A DNA stretch of 64,000 nt from contig NZ_SHLX01000003.1 in NCBI RefSeq assembly GCF_004764705.1, positions 186,001-250,000 of the forward strand, read 5' to 3'. The position numbers were made by a program, and so were the translations under genes. Below are positions 51,961-61,519 of the stretch, piece after piece. The notes below the pieces were generated by a model, which saw only the letters and a list, made by a program, of their open reading frames with translations, did no database searches and had not been told where the DNA came from. The stretch is from Paenibacillus cymbidii. Its GTDB lineage: Bacteria; Bacillota; Bacilli; Paenibacillales; NBRC-103111. Position 1 is the stretch's first letter, and each line of letters opens with the position of its first letter.

Positions 51961-52155
51961 AACCCTGTGGTGCGCCCCGGCGGCATGGGGGTCTGTAAGG
52001 CTGAAATCATTTGGAAGATCTCTATAACTTCCTTTCTGTCCGCTATCCCCTTGGCTCAATCCCCAGCATAAACCCAAAAATGCGGTTACTATTCACAGCC
52101 GCCCTCAACATGCAGGTGTGCGGCGGGGGGAGGCCAGCAGTCCGAACACGCCCGG

Positions 52156-52288
52156 CAATTATATATGATTTTTCATATATAATTGTCGCCAAACGTGCCA
52201 AATGCCCAATTATATGCGATTTTTCAACTTTATTCGTCCATTTCGACGCCTCGACGGGAATTGGATATGATTTTTCATATATAATTCT
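52156..52288. repeat. Three AT-rich palindromic repeats in tandem
   Basis: Units of about 30 bases start at 52156, 52207 and 52259, with 51-52 base periodicity and 21-22 base non-repeated gaps. Unit 1 is a near-perfect palindrome around ATATGATTTTTCATAT; unit 3 matches it closely; unit 2 keeps GATTTTTCA but has lost symmetry. The rest of 51961-52431 holds no convincing gene. Confidence 0.7.
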
Positions 52289-52431
52289 GTAGGGGCTGTA
52301 AATAGTAACATAATACTCCCTGCCGCACCAGTCTGAGCCGACGGGATAACCAGCATACGCAAACGGCTGCCGAATATACGCACGCTCGCCGCCGCGCCAG
52401 CTTGAATGGATGCGCACTGCGCGAAACGTTC

Positions 52432-53133
52432 TCAGCCGCCCGCAGGCGGAATCACGCTGCCGTATTCGGCGGCTGCGGCGCGTCCTTGCTCGGTCAATTC
52501 ATAAACGCCGCGGGAAGCGCGGCGAAACCAGAAATAGTAATTGTGCTGCATAATCGCCGTCACGTTTGCAATATGCGTCAGCTCGCGCAGCTGCTTGGTG
52601 CTGAGCGGGCCGTGTTGCGCCATCAGCATCGCGCAGCGGATCGCCTTCTCGCGGTAGGCGGTAATCAGCTTGCGCCGCGTGCTGCCGCCGACGTTGTAGT
52701 CGCCGCTGCGCTCGCGGAATTCGGCGATCAGCCCGGCGACGCGTTTGGCGCTTTTGCGCGGGACGTACGGCGTCGGGTCGCACAGCACTTCGACGAACGG
52801 CGGCTTCGTTTTGTAGAAGCGCACGACGATCAGGCCAAGCCCAAGCATGCGGCACAGCCGCTGGGCGTCGCTCCACGTAACGCCGCGCGGCGAACGGCCG
52901 CTCTTGTGCTGCTCGACGGCAACGTAGACGCGGTCCGTATGCTGCAGCCGATCGATGGCCTGCACGAGCAGCGGCACCGTCAGCGTCTTCTTCAGCTCGA
53001 CGATGACCGGAGCCTCGTCTCCCCGCAGCGCCACCACATCGCAATGCTTCACTTCCCCGCGCACGTCGTAGCCGAGCTGCTCAAAGTATGCTTTGACCGG
53101 CGCGTACAGTTCGGTTTCGCTTTGAATCGGCAA
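52432..53133 (-). CDS. DUF2161 nuclease-like protein
   Basis: 233 residues. The N-terminal half has a PD-(D/E)xK-nuclease-like layout: ETELYAPVKAYFEQLGYDVRG, then CDVVALRG with the aspartate, and VIVELKK with the E-x-K. LQAIDRLQHTDRVYVAV-type sequence (here VQAIDRLQHTDRVYVAV) follows. The C-terminal part has a winged-helix appearance (AMLMAQHGPLSTKQLRELTH, ending RGVYELTEQG). The family is known as DUF2161; nuclease activity is inferred. The TTG start lies 8-9 bases after GAGGAG. It is a single gene, flanked by AT palindromes on its 3' side. Confidence 0.8.
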   Translation of the reverse strand: MPIQSETELYAPVKAYFEQLGYDVRGEVKHCDVVALRGDEAPVIVELKKTLTVPLLVQAIDRLQHTDRVYVAVEQHKSGRSPRGVTWSDAQRLCRMLGLGLIVVRFYKTKPPFVEVLCDPTPYVPRKSAKRVAGLIAEFRERSGDYNVGGSTRRKLITAYREKAIRCAMLMAQHGPLSTKQLRELTHIANVTAIMQHNYYFWFRRASRGVYELTEQGRAAAAEYGSVIPPAGG

Positions 53134-53244
53134 CGCAAAAAGCTCCTCTCATGCAACTCCAAAAATGCTTGTTCCCGAAGCATGTTCCCCGGGGCAACGA
53201 CAAATCCGACTCCAGTATACCACAGCGAACCGCCGATCCTGCGG

Positions 53245-54519
53245 TTACCTTAACGATTCCACGACGAAATAAAGCAAACAGACGGCGGAAATGGCGTACA
53301 TGGGAACGGGAATTTCCTTGCTTCTTCCGGCCGTCAGTTTGATCGCGAGATACGCGATGAAGCCGATGGCAATCCCGCCCGCGATACTGAACGTCAGCGG
53401 AATGGCGATCAGCATAAGATAAGCCGGGAACCATTCTGTCATATCCGCGAACGGAATGTCCTTGATCTTCAAGGCCATCAGCCCGCCGATAATAATAAAG
53501 ATCGGGGCGATCGCACAGTCGGGAATAAGTTTCAACAAGGGGACGAACAACAAGGTGGGAAGAAACAAAATCCCGGCCGTGAGTGAAGTCAGCCCCGTCC
53601 TGCCGCCGGCGGCAATGCCCGCATAGCCTTCCGCGGCGGACACGGTCGAACTGCAGCCGAGAAGCCCGGCGCCGATGATGGAGAAAGCGTTGGCTTGAAA
53701 CGACCGTTGGAACTTCCGCCGGTCAGGCAACATGCCCAGTTGGGCGCCCATATTTTGGAAAACAACCAGAATACTTAAAGAAAATGCGCCTATCCAGAAG
53801 TTGGCGGAAGCAATTTGGCTAAAATCCATGGCCCCGAGCAAGCCTGGATATCCGGCGAATGAAATAGGGAAGCTGCCCAGGCTCAGATGGGAAAAATCGA
53901 CGATGCCGAACAAACCTCCGATCAGCGTTCCCGCTGTCATCGCGATCAAGAAGCTGCCCGTCATTCCGCGAATATACAGCGGGAGGGCAATCAGCAAGGC
54001 GAGAATGGCGGTCAGAACGTGAGGATCGTTCAAGCTTCCCAGCGCCACGAACGTTGATTTGTCGGCGACAATCAGTCCGCCTTTCTTCAGCCCGAGGAAC
54101 GTGATGAACAAGCCGATGCCGGCCGTCATAGCCGCGATCAACGACCCCGGGATTTGCCCGATCCACTGCAGGGCGCGCTTGGACAGACTGACCACGGCGA
54201 ACACGATTCCCGACAGCAGCACGGCCGCCAGCCCTTGTTGCCAGGTTAGCCCAAGAGACAAGATAAGCGTATAGGCGAAGAAGCTGTTGTCGCCCATTCC
54301 GGGAATGATGATGAGAGGAGAGTCCGCCCACAGCGACATGAGCAGACATCCGAACACGGCAGCCAAGACGGTGGACAATATCGCCGCTTCATAAGGCAAA
54401 CCCGCGCCGGAAAGAATCGCCCCGTTCACCACGACGATATACGAGGCTGTGATAAAAGAAGTCAGTCCTGCCGCAATTTCCTTGCGGATGGTGGTGCCGT
54501 CGCTTGACAATTGGAACAT
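53245..54519 (-). CDS. NCS2/AzgA-type purine permease
   Basis: 424 residues, about 13 membrane helices. Family motifs include SFITASYIVVVNGAILSGAGLP, the substrate motif GMGDNSFFAYT, QNMGAQLGML, and GCSSTVSAAEGYAGIAAGGRTG. AzgA-like carriers import adenine, guanine or hypoxanthine with protons, which fits the nearby DeoD. ATG 54519 is 10 bases after AGGAG; a TTG 9 bases upstream is too close. Only 65 bases separate it from the divergent Crp-type gene, too few for a purine riboswitch. Confidence 0.88.
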   Translation of the reverse strand: MFQLSSDGTTIRKEIAAGLTSFITASYIVVVNGAILSGAGLPYEAAILSTVLAAVFGCLLMSLWADSPLIIIPGMGDNSFFAYTLILSLGLTWQQGLAAVLLSGIVFAVVSLSKRALQWIGQIPGSLIAAMTAGIGLFITFLGLKKGGLIVADKSTFVALGSLNDPHVLTAILALLIALPLYIRGMTGSFLIAMTAGTLIGGLFGIVDFSHLSLGSFPISFAGYPGLLGAMDFSQIASANFWIGAFSLSILVVFQNMGAQLGMLPDRRKFQRSFQANAFSIIGAGLLGCSSTVSAAEGYAGIAAGGRTGLTSLTAGILFLPTLLFVPLLKLIPDCAIAPIFIIIGGLMALKIKDIPFADMTEWFPAYLMLIAIPLTFSIAGGIAIGFIAYLAIKLTAGRSKEIPVPMYAISAVCLLYFVVESLR

Positions 54520-54584
54520 GGCAATCAATCTCCTGTGCTATAATAGTGGAATATTCAGCGATTCGAAGGCGAGGAGGGCAACCA

Positions 54585-55301
54585 ATGATTCAGAACTTGA
54601 CGGCAGTGAATCTGTTCAAAGCGATTCCCGAGGACGATTGCGTCAAGGTGATGCCCTTGTTTAAAAGCCGTTCGTTCAAAAAAAATCATACGCTGATCTT
54701 CGAGAATGAAAGGAGCAACGATGACATCTATATCATTCGCTCCGGAATCGCGAAGGTTTACCGTATCCAGCAAGACCAGGAACTGATTTTCAATTTTCAT
54801 CTGCCTGGCGATGTGGTCGGAGAGGTGGAAGCCATCTGCGGCGGCGCGACCAATTATCGGCTGGCTTCCGTGGAAGCCGTGGAACCGATTGTCGCATGGG
54901 TGATTGCCGGGAGCGACTTCCGCCATATCATGGATGCGTATCCGATCGTATGGAAGAATGCTTACCTTGTGCTGGCTGAGCGTCTCAAGGTCATGAATCG
55001 CAAAATTCGCAGCTTGGCGTTTGACGATCTTCGTACCCAAACGGCGAATTTGCTTCTTGATCTTTACGATAATTGCGGTGTCAACCAAGGCAATGAACGA
55101 TTGATCAATCTGAAAGTAACGCAAGGCTTGCTGGCCGATCTGCTGGGTGTGACGCGCGAGTCCGTATCCAAGATCATGAACGAATTCAAGCGCGATCGCG
55201 TCATCGAAATGCGGCAAAAGTTCATCTACATCCTGGACATGGCGCAGCTGGATCATTTATGTGTTAATTCGGATCCTGAATCCCGCAGATGGCACAGTTG
55301 A
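54585..55301 (+). CDS. Crp/Fnr-family transcription regulator
   Basis: 238 residues: an N-terminal cyclic-nucleotide-binding-like beta-roll (IFENERSNDDIYIIRSGIAKVYR; FHLPGDVVGEVEAICGG), a long dimer helix, and a C-terminal helix-turn-helix (VTQGLLADLLGVTRESVSKIMNEF). Recognition-helix residues R-E-x-x-x-K resemble those that read TGTGA in CRP. No N-terminal cysteine cluster of FNR type is present. GAGGAGGG precedes the ATG and an extended -10 (TGCTATAAT, to 54544) lies upstream. It is probably the regulator of the flanking purine genes; the ligand is unknown. Confidence 0.9.
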   Translation: MIQNLTAVNLFKAIPEDDCVKVMPLFKSRSFKKNHTLIFENERSNDDIYIIRSGIAKVYRIQQDQELIFNFHLPGDVVGEVEAICGGATNYRLASVEAVEPIVAWVIAGSDFRHIMDAYPIVWKNAYLVLAERLKVMNRKIRSLAFDDLRTQTANLLLDLYDNCGVNQGNERLINLKVTQGLLADLLGVTRESVSKIMNEFKRDRVIEMRQKFIYILDMAQLDHLCVNSDPESRRWHS

Positions 55302-55365
55302 TCGTATTGGTGAACATCGTACCAGATTAAGTGGAGAACTTCTGTCATGTGTCCAACAAGTTTTT

Positions 55366-55381
55366 TGTGAACCGCTTCACA
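55366..55381. promoter_or_regulatory. CRP-like palindrome upstream of deoD
   Basis: TGTGAACCGCTTCACA matches TGTGA-N6-TCACA exactly. A possible -10 (TAAGAT at 55426-55431) puts its centre near -64, an activator position. Confidence 0.65.
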
Positions 55382-55481
55382 GATGGCGAGCGAAGGAAAT
55401 TACTGCCGATGAGGTTCCAGCCTGCTAAGATGAGGGTTGCCGGGTGACCGGCAAATTTGCACAGGGAAGGAAGATTGGCGA

Positions 55482-56195
55482 ATGACCATGCATATCGAGG
55501 CGAACCAGGGCGCGGTTGCCGATAAAGTTCTGCTTCCGGGAGATCCGCTGCGTGCCAAGTATATTGCGGAAAATTTCCTCGAGGGGGCGACATGCTATAA
55601 CCAGGTCAGAGGCATGTTCGGCTTTACCGGAACGTACAGGGGCGAGCGGGTATCGATTCAGGGAACCGGGATGGGGATGCCGTCTGCGAGCATTTACATT
55701 CATGAATTGATTCGGGAATATGGCGCGAAAAAGCTTGTGAGGATTGGGACATGCGGCGCGATTCGGAACGATGTGAACATTCGCGACGTGATCATCGCCC
55801 AGGCGGCTTGCACCGATTCGGCCATGTACAGCGGCATCGCCCCCGGGGTCAGGTTCTCGCCTGTCGGCGATTTCCATCTGATCAAGAAAGCTTACGAGAT
55901 CGGAACAGACGACGGGCTTACGCAACATGTCGGCAACGTGTATTCGTCCGACGTCTTTTATTCCGACGGAATCGATACGCTGCAGCAGTTGGGCCGTTAT
56001 GGCGTCTTGGCCGTCGAGATGGAAACGGCGGCGCTGTATTGTTTGGCCGCCAAGTACCAGGTGCAGGGGCTGTCGCTTCTGACGGTGAGCGATCATGTGT
56101 TAAGCGGCGAACAAACGACTTCGCTGGAGAGGCAAACCACGTTCAATCAGATGATTGAAGTCGCGTTGAAAACGGTCGTATCGAATCGCTCCTAG
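55482..56195 (+). CDS. deoD: Purine nucleoside phosphorylase DeoD
   Basis: Splits purine nucleosides with phosphate into base and ribose 1-phosphate. The 237-residue hexameric-type protein has [20 protein letters not shown] at the start (phosphate site), the [16 protein letters not shown] loop, RIGTCGAI, the nucleoside-binding EMETAALY and the catalytic [11 protein letters not shown]. The start is ATG 55482 (ATG 55488 is also possible), after AAGGAAG. The stop codon shares CTAG with the stop of the convergent regulator gene. Upstream lies a CRP-like palindrome. Confidence 0.94.
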   Translation: MTMHIEANQGAVADKVLLPGDPLRAKYIAENFLEGATCYNQVRGMFGFTGTYRGERVSIQGTGMGMPSASIYIHELIREYGAKKLVRIGTCGAIRNDVNIRDVIIAQAACTDSAMYSGIAPGVRFSPVGDFHLIKKAYEIGTDDGLTQHVGNVYSSDVFYSDGIDTLQQLGRYGVLAVEMETAALYCLAAKYQVQGLSLLTVSDHVLSGEQTTSLERQTTFNQMIEVALKTVVSNRS

Positions 56196-57826
56196 TCAGG
56201 CTGAACCGAAGCTTTTAACGAATTCCGGTACTCATTGGGCGACTGCTCGGCCATTTTCTTGAACATCGTGCAAAAATACGAGTAGTTGTTGAACCCCACC
56301 TTCTCGGAAATTTCGTAATTGCGCAGGATTCCTTCTCGCATAAGGCGTTTGGCGGCTTGTATCCGCTCTTCCATAATGAAATCGGTGATGGATGAGCCCA
56401 TTTCCGCCCGGAACATTTTTCCTAGATAGTTGGGACTTAGTTGCACCTGGTTCGCAATCACGTGCAGGGACAGTTCCTCGTGGAGATGCGCTCTGATATA
56501 AGCCGCGGCTTTGGCAATCTCGGGGCGGACCTTAACTTGACTATCGGAGATCGTCCATTCCTTGAGAATCCGCTCTTTGATCGCGAACAGCGTAACGTAA
56601 ATATTGTCGGATTGTTTGAAGCTCGGCCAATCGTCCAAGAGGGGCCGGGCTTCATTATGTCCGGTTTCACCCTTGCCGAATGCATGCTTGAGCGAATCGA
56701 ACCAGTCCCGCAACGGGTCCGGGTCCGGTTTATGTGTCAGCGAGAGCTGCTGGACCCGATCAAGCCACTTGTCCAGTGTTACGGAATTTCGATCCGCCAG
56801 CACGCCGGCCAATTGGTCTCCCAGCTCCTGATACCGGGCCGACGGCAAGCTCTGGAAAGGCGCCGTCTTCTCCGCGATAACCAGGGATGTATCCTTCGCA
56901 TAATAAAGATGATCGGCAACCGCCGTCAGTTGTTTGTACTTGGCCCGGAATTGACCGGGTGGCACGGGCTGTTCGCCAACGACTACAGACACCGTGATCT
57001 GCATCAATTTCGCAAGCGCTTGATTGCAATGTTTCAGCACCTCGGCCGCCAAGGTGTGAGCCGCTTCCGGCCCATCCGGCTGCTGCCCCTCCTGCTGCGC
57101 CGGCAACAGAATGACGCACGTGCCGAACGTATTCGACATCAATTCCGCGGTTCGCGGCGCGTATAGGGCCAACGTTTCCCGTATGATTTCCATGAACGTG
57201 AAGTCCACCAGAGGATAATCGGCTTCCGGGTATCTTTTCAGGTAAGACGACTGCCGATCGACCACGCATTTCAGCATATAGTAGGCGGAATTTCGCACGA
57301 TCATGCCGAGCGAATTGGCTTTCTCCACGACGTCCTGATCGCGAATCAGCCCGTTGACAATGTTCTCAAGAAATTTTTTCCGCAGCGGGTATCGGTAATG
57401 GTCCAGAATGTATTGCTGATGCCGGATCGTCCGATGTTGGGCGGAGAGTTTGACTATTTCCTGGATCGCCCGGTCGATTACGAGCTTTGTTTCGACCGTT
57501 TCGATGGGGGACTTCAGCATATATCCGCATGCGCCCTTCTGGATCGCTTTCTGCGCGTAATCGAAATTGCGGTGAGCGGTCAAGATGATGCACTGAATGT
57601 CTGGATTTTGCGCCTTCAGCTTCTCCAGCAATTCCAACCCGTCCATCAACGGCATCGTAATGTCGATCAACATGAGGTCCGGCCGGAAATTCCGGCATAG
57701 TTCCAGCGCCTCCACCCCGTTGATCGCCTCGCCGACAATCTCGACCCCCCACTGCGACCACGGGAAATTGAGCCGGATATACTCCCTGGCCATCGGTTCG
57801 TCGTCGACAATCATCATTCGGATCAC
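56192..57826 (-). CDS. YesN-type response regulator with AraC helix-turn-helix
   Basis: 544 residues: a receiver with phosphoacceptor D55 ([13 protein letters not shown]) and Lys in YMLKSP, a middle region of about 300 residues, and an AraC DNA-binding domain ([60 protein letters not shown]). Its ATG overlaps the kinase stop (ATGA). It probably controls the divergent ABC/sulfatase operon. It is convergent with deoD with no room for a terminator. Confidence 0.92.
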   Translation of the reverse strand: MIRMMIVDDEPMAREYIRLNFPWSQWGVEIVGEAINGVEALELCRNFRPDLMLIDITMPLMDGLELLEKLKAQNPDIQCIILTAHRNFDYAQKAIQKGACGYMLKSPIETVETKLVIDRAIQEIVKLSAQHRTIRHQQYILDHYRYPLRKKFLENIVNGLIRDQDVVEKANSLGMIVRNSAYYMLKCVVDRQSSYLKRYPEADYPLVDFTFMEIIRETLALYAPRTAELMSNTFGTCVILLPAQQEGQQPDGPEAAHTLAAEVLKHCNQALAKLMQITVSVVVGEQPVPPGQFRAKYKQLTAVADHLYYAKDTSLVIAEKTAPFQSLPSARYQELGDQLAGVLADRNSVTLDKWLDRVQQLSLTHKPDPDPLRDWFDSLKHAFGKGETGHNEARPLLDDWPSFKQSDNIYVTLFAIKERILKEWTISDSQVKVRPEIAKAAAYIRAHLHEELSLHVIANQVQLSPNYLGKMFRAEMGSSITDFIMEERIQAAKRLMREGILRNYEISEKVGFNNYSYFCTMFKKMAEQSPNEYRNSLKASVQPD

Positions 57827-59577
57827 GGCTTGTCGCCTCCTTCCTGCCCGCGAACGGGGAAGGCGAGAATGACCCGTGTCCCCTGATCCGTCCGGCTTTC
57901 GATTTTCATTCGATAGGCGTCCCCGTACATGAGCTTCAGCCGGCTGTGCACGTTCCGCAGCCCGATATGGCCCCCCGGTTCGGCAGGATGTCTCTCCAGC
58001 CTGTCAAGAAGTGCGGCAAGCTGCTCTTCCGACATCCCGTTGCCGGAATCTTCGATCATAAGCTCCCATGTTTCGCCCACTCTTTCTGTCCCGATGAATA
58101 ACGTTCCCTTCTTGCGAACCGGCGCAAATCCATGGAAGATGGCGTTCTCGACGATAGGCTGCAACGTAAATTTGGGCAACAGGAGCTGTTCGGTTGACGG
58201 TTCGATGTCCGTTTCCAGAGAGAAAATATGGTTGTAACGAATTTGCATCAGAAAGATATAACTCGCCAGCGCTTGCAATTCTTCCCGCAACGTGACCGGT
58301 GAAGGAGAATAATCCAGCGTGTAATGAATCGTTTCCGTGAAAGAAGAAATCAGCCGATCCACTTTCTCCGGTTGGGCTTCCCTCGCGGCCATACTGATCG
58401 AATTCAACGTATTGAAAATAAAATGGGGCCGAATTTGGGTCTGAAAAGCGAGAAAATCGGATTGTTGCTTGGCTTTCTCCGTCTGTTTCAACTCCTCGAT
58501 CAAGTCACGGATTTTGGCGGTCATCCGGTTGAAATGCTGAGCGAGCAAGCCCAATTCGTCGTTGCGCGTCACGTCGATCTGCGTATCCCAATGTCCCAAT
58601 CCCACTTTGTCCATCGAGCGGGCGATGACTCGAATCGGATTGCCGAAAAATCGGGACAACGTATAGGCGATGATCGAAGACAAAGCCAGGGACAACAAGG
58701 TTAACAAACCGATGTAGTCGAGTTTTTTTTGCAAGGGCTTTAACAATTCGGTCTTATCTATGACGCGCACCACTTGCCAGGACAGCAGGTTATCATTGCT
58801 CCTGACGAACAAGTACGAGTTTTGCCGGTTCGACTCCTCCTTGACCAACCAGGTTTGGCTAAAAAGGTTGCCGTCGATTCCGCGAAGTTCATATCGCTTC
58901 GCGAATGAATCGTAGCGGACAAACGTCTCCGAGCCGTATATCGGCTGGTTGCCCGAGTCAAGCAACAGCAATTTGCCGTATTTCGAAGCAGCTCCGTTCG
59001 GAATCAGCGAATCGAACAGCTTGGGCAAATCCAGGTCCAGCGTCAACAACAACGTTTTCTTTTGCGGTTCCAGCGGAATTTGCATCATGGCAGACACCGT
59101 ATACCCCGAGACGGCGGAATAATACGGTTTGGACCAAAATATTTGGTTGGGCTTGGCGATTCCGGCCGTTTGCTTCTTGAATTCGTTATCTTCATCCAGC
59201 AGCCACCCCACTTGGGATGAACTGGCGACAACCGTGCCGTTCTCCATCAGATGAATGCCTTTGGAATTCGGGATGAACAGAATCAGATTGTCGTTCAACC
59301 ATTGATTGAATTGCGCATAGTCTCCCGATTTCAATCGGTTGTCGCGCGCAACGGAAAGGAAGAAGCTTTGAATGTTTTTTAAGTTCAGGTTTAAATAGGC
59401 GTTGGACTTATCGGTAAACTGTTTGGCGTCTTCGATCTGATTGGTTAACAGCGTGCTTCGGGTGTCCTGGTAATACAGGAAATTCACGAGCAGAATCATG
59501 GCTAGAATGAGCGCAACAGATACGATGAACATTTTTGCAAAGATCGTCAGCTTCCACCGTGCCGCTCTCGTTCTCAC
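57823..59577 (-). CDS. YesM-type sensor histidine kinase
   Basis: 584 residues. Membrane helix 1 is at about 13-36, then an extracellular sensor of about 250 residues, helix 2 near 290-312 (IGLLTLLSLALSSIIAYTLS), HAMP, His_kinase (FQTQIRPHFIFNTLNSISM) and HATPase (LQPIVENAIFHGFAPV; IEDSGNGMS; HIGLRNVHSRLKLMYG). GTG 59577 is preferred, with GAAAGAAGG 6 bases upstream; the longer reading from 59652 would begin inside the promoter region. It forms an operon with the regulator and probably responds to the substrate of the divergent transporter. Confidence 0.9.
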   Translation of the reverse strand: MRTRAARWKLTIFAKMFIVSVALILAMILLVNFLYYQDTRSTLLTNQIEDAKQFTDKSNAYLNLNLKNIQSFFLSVARDNRLKSGDYAQFNQWLNDNLILFIPNSKGIHLMENGTVVASSSQVGWLLDEDNEFKKQTAGIAKPNQIFWSKPYYSAVSGYTVSAMMQIPLEPQKKTLLLTLDLDLPKLFDSLIPNGAASKYGKLLLLDSGNQPIYGSETFVRYDSFAKRYELRGIDGNLFSQTWLVKEESNRQNSYLFVRSNDNLLSWQVVRVIDKTELLKPLQKKLDYIGLLTLLSLALSSIIAYTLSRFFGNPIRVIARSMDKVGLGHWDTQIDVTRNDELGLLAQHFNRMTAKIRDLIEELKQTEKAKQQSDFLAFQTQIRPHFIFNTLNSISMAAREAQPEKVDRLISSFTETIHYTLDYSPSPVTLREELQALASYIFLMQIRYNHIFSLETDIEPSTEQLLLPKFTLQPIVENAIFHGFAPVRKKGTLFIGTERVGETWELMIEDSGNGMSEEQLAALLDRLERHPAEPGGHIGLRNVHSRLKLMYGDAYRMKIESRTDQGTRVILAFPVRGQEGGDKP

Positions 59578-59622
59578 AGCGAACCTTCTTTCGTTGTGTT
59601 GAATCCTGAAAGTTATTGTTTT

Positions 59623-59652
59623 ATTTTGAATGTTCTTTCGAGAATGTGTCAA
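59623..59652 (-). promoter_or_regulatory. Putative promoter of the kinase-regulator operon
   Basis: On the minus strand TTGACA (59647-59652), 18-base spacer, CAAAAT (59623-59628). Confidence 0.5.
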
Positions 59653-59702
59653 GTAGTATTAAGGGCAAGCAAGGGAGAATGAGTCAACAAGGAGATGCCG
59701 CT

Positions 59703-60599
59703 ATGCTCAAGACGATTTACCGTTACAAATACCGGCTGCTGTTCATTTATATCGGATTGTTATATTTTGTCGTCTTCAAGTATTTGCCGATGATCGGTCT
59801 GATCATCTCCTTTCAGAATTACAAGCTGGGGGCGGGTTTCTTCGACGGGCCGTGGGTCGGCTTCAAGCACTTTGCCGATTTTCTCGGCAATCCGGATTTT
59901 CTTCAGAAATTGGTCAACACGTTGATCATCAGCTTGTATGTGCTCATCTTTACGTTCTTCCCCCCAATCATCGTCGCGATCCTGCTCAACGAAGTCACAA
60001 GGGCCAAGTTCAAGAAAACAGTCCAAACGTTGATCTATTTGCCGCACTTCCTGTCCTGGGTCATTATTTACGGCATCGCCTTCGCCTTCCTGTCCGAAAG
60101 CGGCGGTCTGGTCAATCAGCTCATCAAGGGGCTGGGGGGCGATACGATCGGTTTCATCACTTCCGAGAATTGGTTCCGCAGCGTGCTGGTCGGAACGGAT
60201 ATGTGGAAGGAAACCGGTTGGGGTACGATCATCTTCCTGGCGGCGATTACAGGCATCAACCCGCACCTCTATGAAGCCGCCGTGATGGACGGCGCGAACA
60301 AGTGGCGCCAAATCATCCATGTGACGCTGCCGTGCATGATGCCGGTCATCACCTTGATGCTTATCATCCGACTGGGGCATATTCTCGATGTGAGCATGGA
60401 ACAAATTCTGGTGTTCTATAACCCGCTCGTCTATTCCGTAGGCGATATTATCGATACTTGGGTTTATCGAATCGGCATTATGGAAGGGAGGTTCAGCTTT
60501 GCATCGGCCGTCGGTTTGTTTAAGTCGGTCGTCGCCTTGATTTTGGTATGGGGAGCCAACAGGCTATCCAAGCGGTTTTCCGGTTCGGGAATTTGGTGA
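59703..60599 (+). CDS. ABC transporter permease, LplB family
   Basis: 298 residues with six helices; start YRLLFIYIGLLYFVVFKYLPMIG and coupling motif HLYEAAVMDGANKWRQIIHVTLPCM; end NPLVYSVGDIIDTWVYRIGI to RFSGSGIW. ATG 59703 is 8 bases after AAGGAG; earlier in-frame ATGs are poorly placed. It is the first gene of a four-gene or longer operon with an LplC partner, a binding protein and a sulfatase. There is no ATPase gene. Confidence 0.93.
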   Translation: MLKTIYRYKYRLLFIYIGLLYFVVFKYLPMIGLIISFQNYKLGAGFFDGPWVGFKHFADFLGNPDFLQKLVNTLIISLYVLIFTFFPPIIVAILLNEVTRAKFKKTVQTLIYLPHFLSWVIIYGIAFAFLSESGGLVNQLIKGLGGDTIGFITSENWFRSVLVGTDMWKETGWGTIIFLAAITGINPHLYEAAVMDGANKWRQIIHVTLPCMMPVITLMLIIRLGHILDVSMEQILVFYNPLVYSVGDIIDTWVYRIGIMEGRFSFASAVGLFKSVVALILVWGANRLSKRFSGSGIW

Positions 60600-60613
60600 A
60601 GGGGGTGACAAAG

Positions 60614-61477
60614 ATGAGCATGAGTATGGGCGAAAAATGGTTTCAATGGTTGAACTACTTCTTTTTGTTGCTTATCGCGATAGGCTCGGTGTTTCCGTTC
60701 CTATATATCATATCGGTATCGTTAACGCCGCTTGCCGATGTCATGAAGCACGGCGGGTTCATCCTGATTCCCAGGCACGTGACGTTCGAGGCCTATAGCC
60801 ATGTTTTTACCCGTACGAACGTACCCAGATCCATGTTGAATTCGCTCTATATTACGTTCTTCGGAACGATTCTCAGCACGATGCTGACACTGGCGATGGG
60901 CTACGGCTTGGCGAAAAGGGAAGTTCCGGGAAAAAACGTTTATGTGCTGCTGGTCGTGTTCACCATCGTTTTTAGCGGCGGCATTATTCCTTCTTATTTG
61001 ATTGTCAAATATTTGGGCTTGCTTAACAGTCTGTGGTCGATTATCCTGTCCTTCCTGATCAGCCCGTTCAACCTGTTGATCGCGAAGGCGTTTCTCGAAC
61101 AGTTGCCGCAGGAGTTGGAAGAATCGACAGAAGTGGATGGCGCCGGGGAGTTGACGTATTTTCTGAAAATTGTCATTCCCTTGTCCAAGCCGGTCATTGC
61201 CACTTTGTCGCTGTTCAATGCCGTGTTTTTCTGGAACATGTATTTCTACGGCGCCCTGTACATTACGAAACAGGAGTTGCTGCCCCTGCAGGTGGCATTG
61301 AAGCAGCTGATCGCCAGTCCCGATCCTTCCCTGATGATGGGGCAGGAGATGCCGCTGTCGCCGGAAACGTTAATTATGGCGGGCGTGGTTGTCAGCACGC
61401 TTCCCATCGCGATCTTGTACCCGTTCCTGCAAAAATACTTTATCAAAGGGGCGACCTTGGGCGCAGTAAAAGGGTAA
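60614..61477 (+). CDS. ABC transporter permease, LplC family
   Basis: 287 residues, six helices; start YFFLLLIAIGSVFPFLYIIS, coupling motif ELEESTEVDGAGELTYFLKIVIPL, end KYFIKGATLGAVKG. GGGGGTGA precedes the ATG. It pairs with the LplB-type permease 14 bases upstream. Two further in-frame ATGs lie within the first six codons. Confidence 0.93.
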   Translation: MSMSMGEKWFQWLNYFFLLLIAIGSVFPFLYIISVSLTPLADVMKHGGFILIPRHVTFEAYSHVFTRTNVPRSMLNSLYITFFGTILSTMLTLAMGYGLAKREVPGKNVYVLLVVFTIVFSGGIIPSYLIVKYLGLLNSLWSIILSFLISPFNLLIAKAFLEQLPQELEESTEVDGAGELTYFLKIVIPLSKPVIATLSLFNAVFFWNMYFYGALYITKQELLPLQVALKQLIASPDPSLMMGQEMPLSPETLIMAGVVVSTLPIAILYPFLQKYFIKGATLGAVKG

Positions 61478-61519
61478 GCTTGAACTCCAGGTGTGGCAAA
61501 AACTGAAGGAGGTAACCAG

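Noticed and set aside
52156..52288. Small CRISPR array
   Set aside because: There are only three units, unit 2 is strongly diverged, the units are long palindromes, and no cas gene lies in the window.
52043..52417. Minus-strand frame with repeated IIYEKSY segments
   Set aside because: The repeated peptide is just the translation of the palindromic DNA repeats; there is no ribosome site or family likeness.
54520..54584. Purine riboswitch for the NCS2 permease
   Set aside because: Only 65 bases separate the divergent genes and none of the purine-aptamer conserved loops is present.
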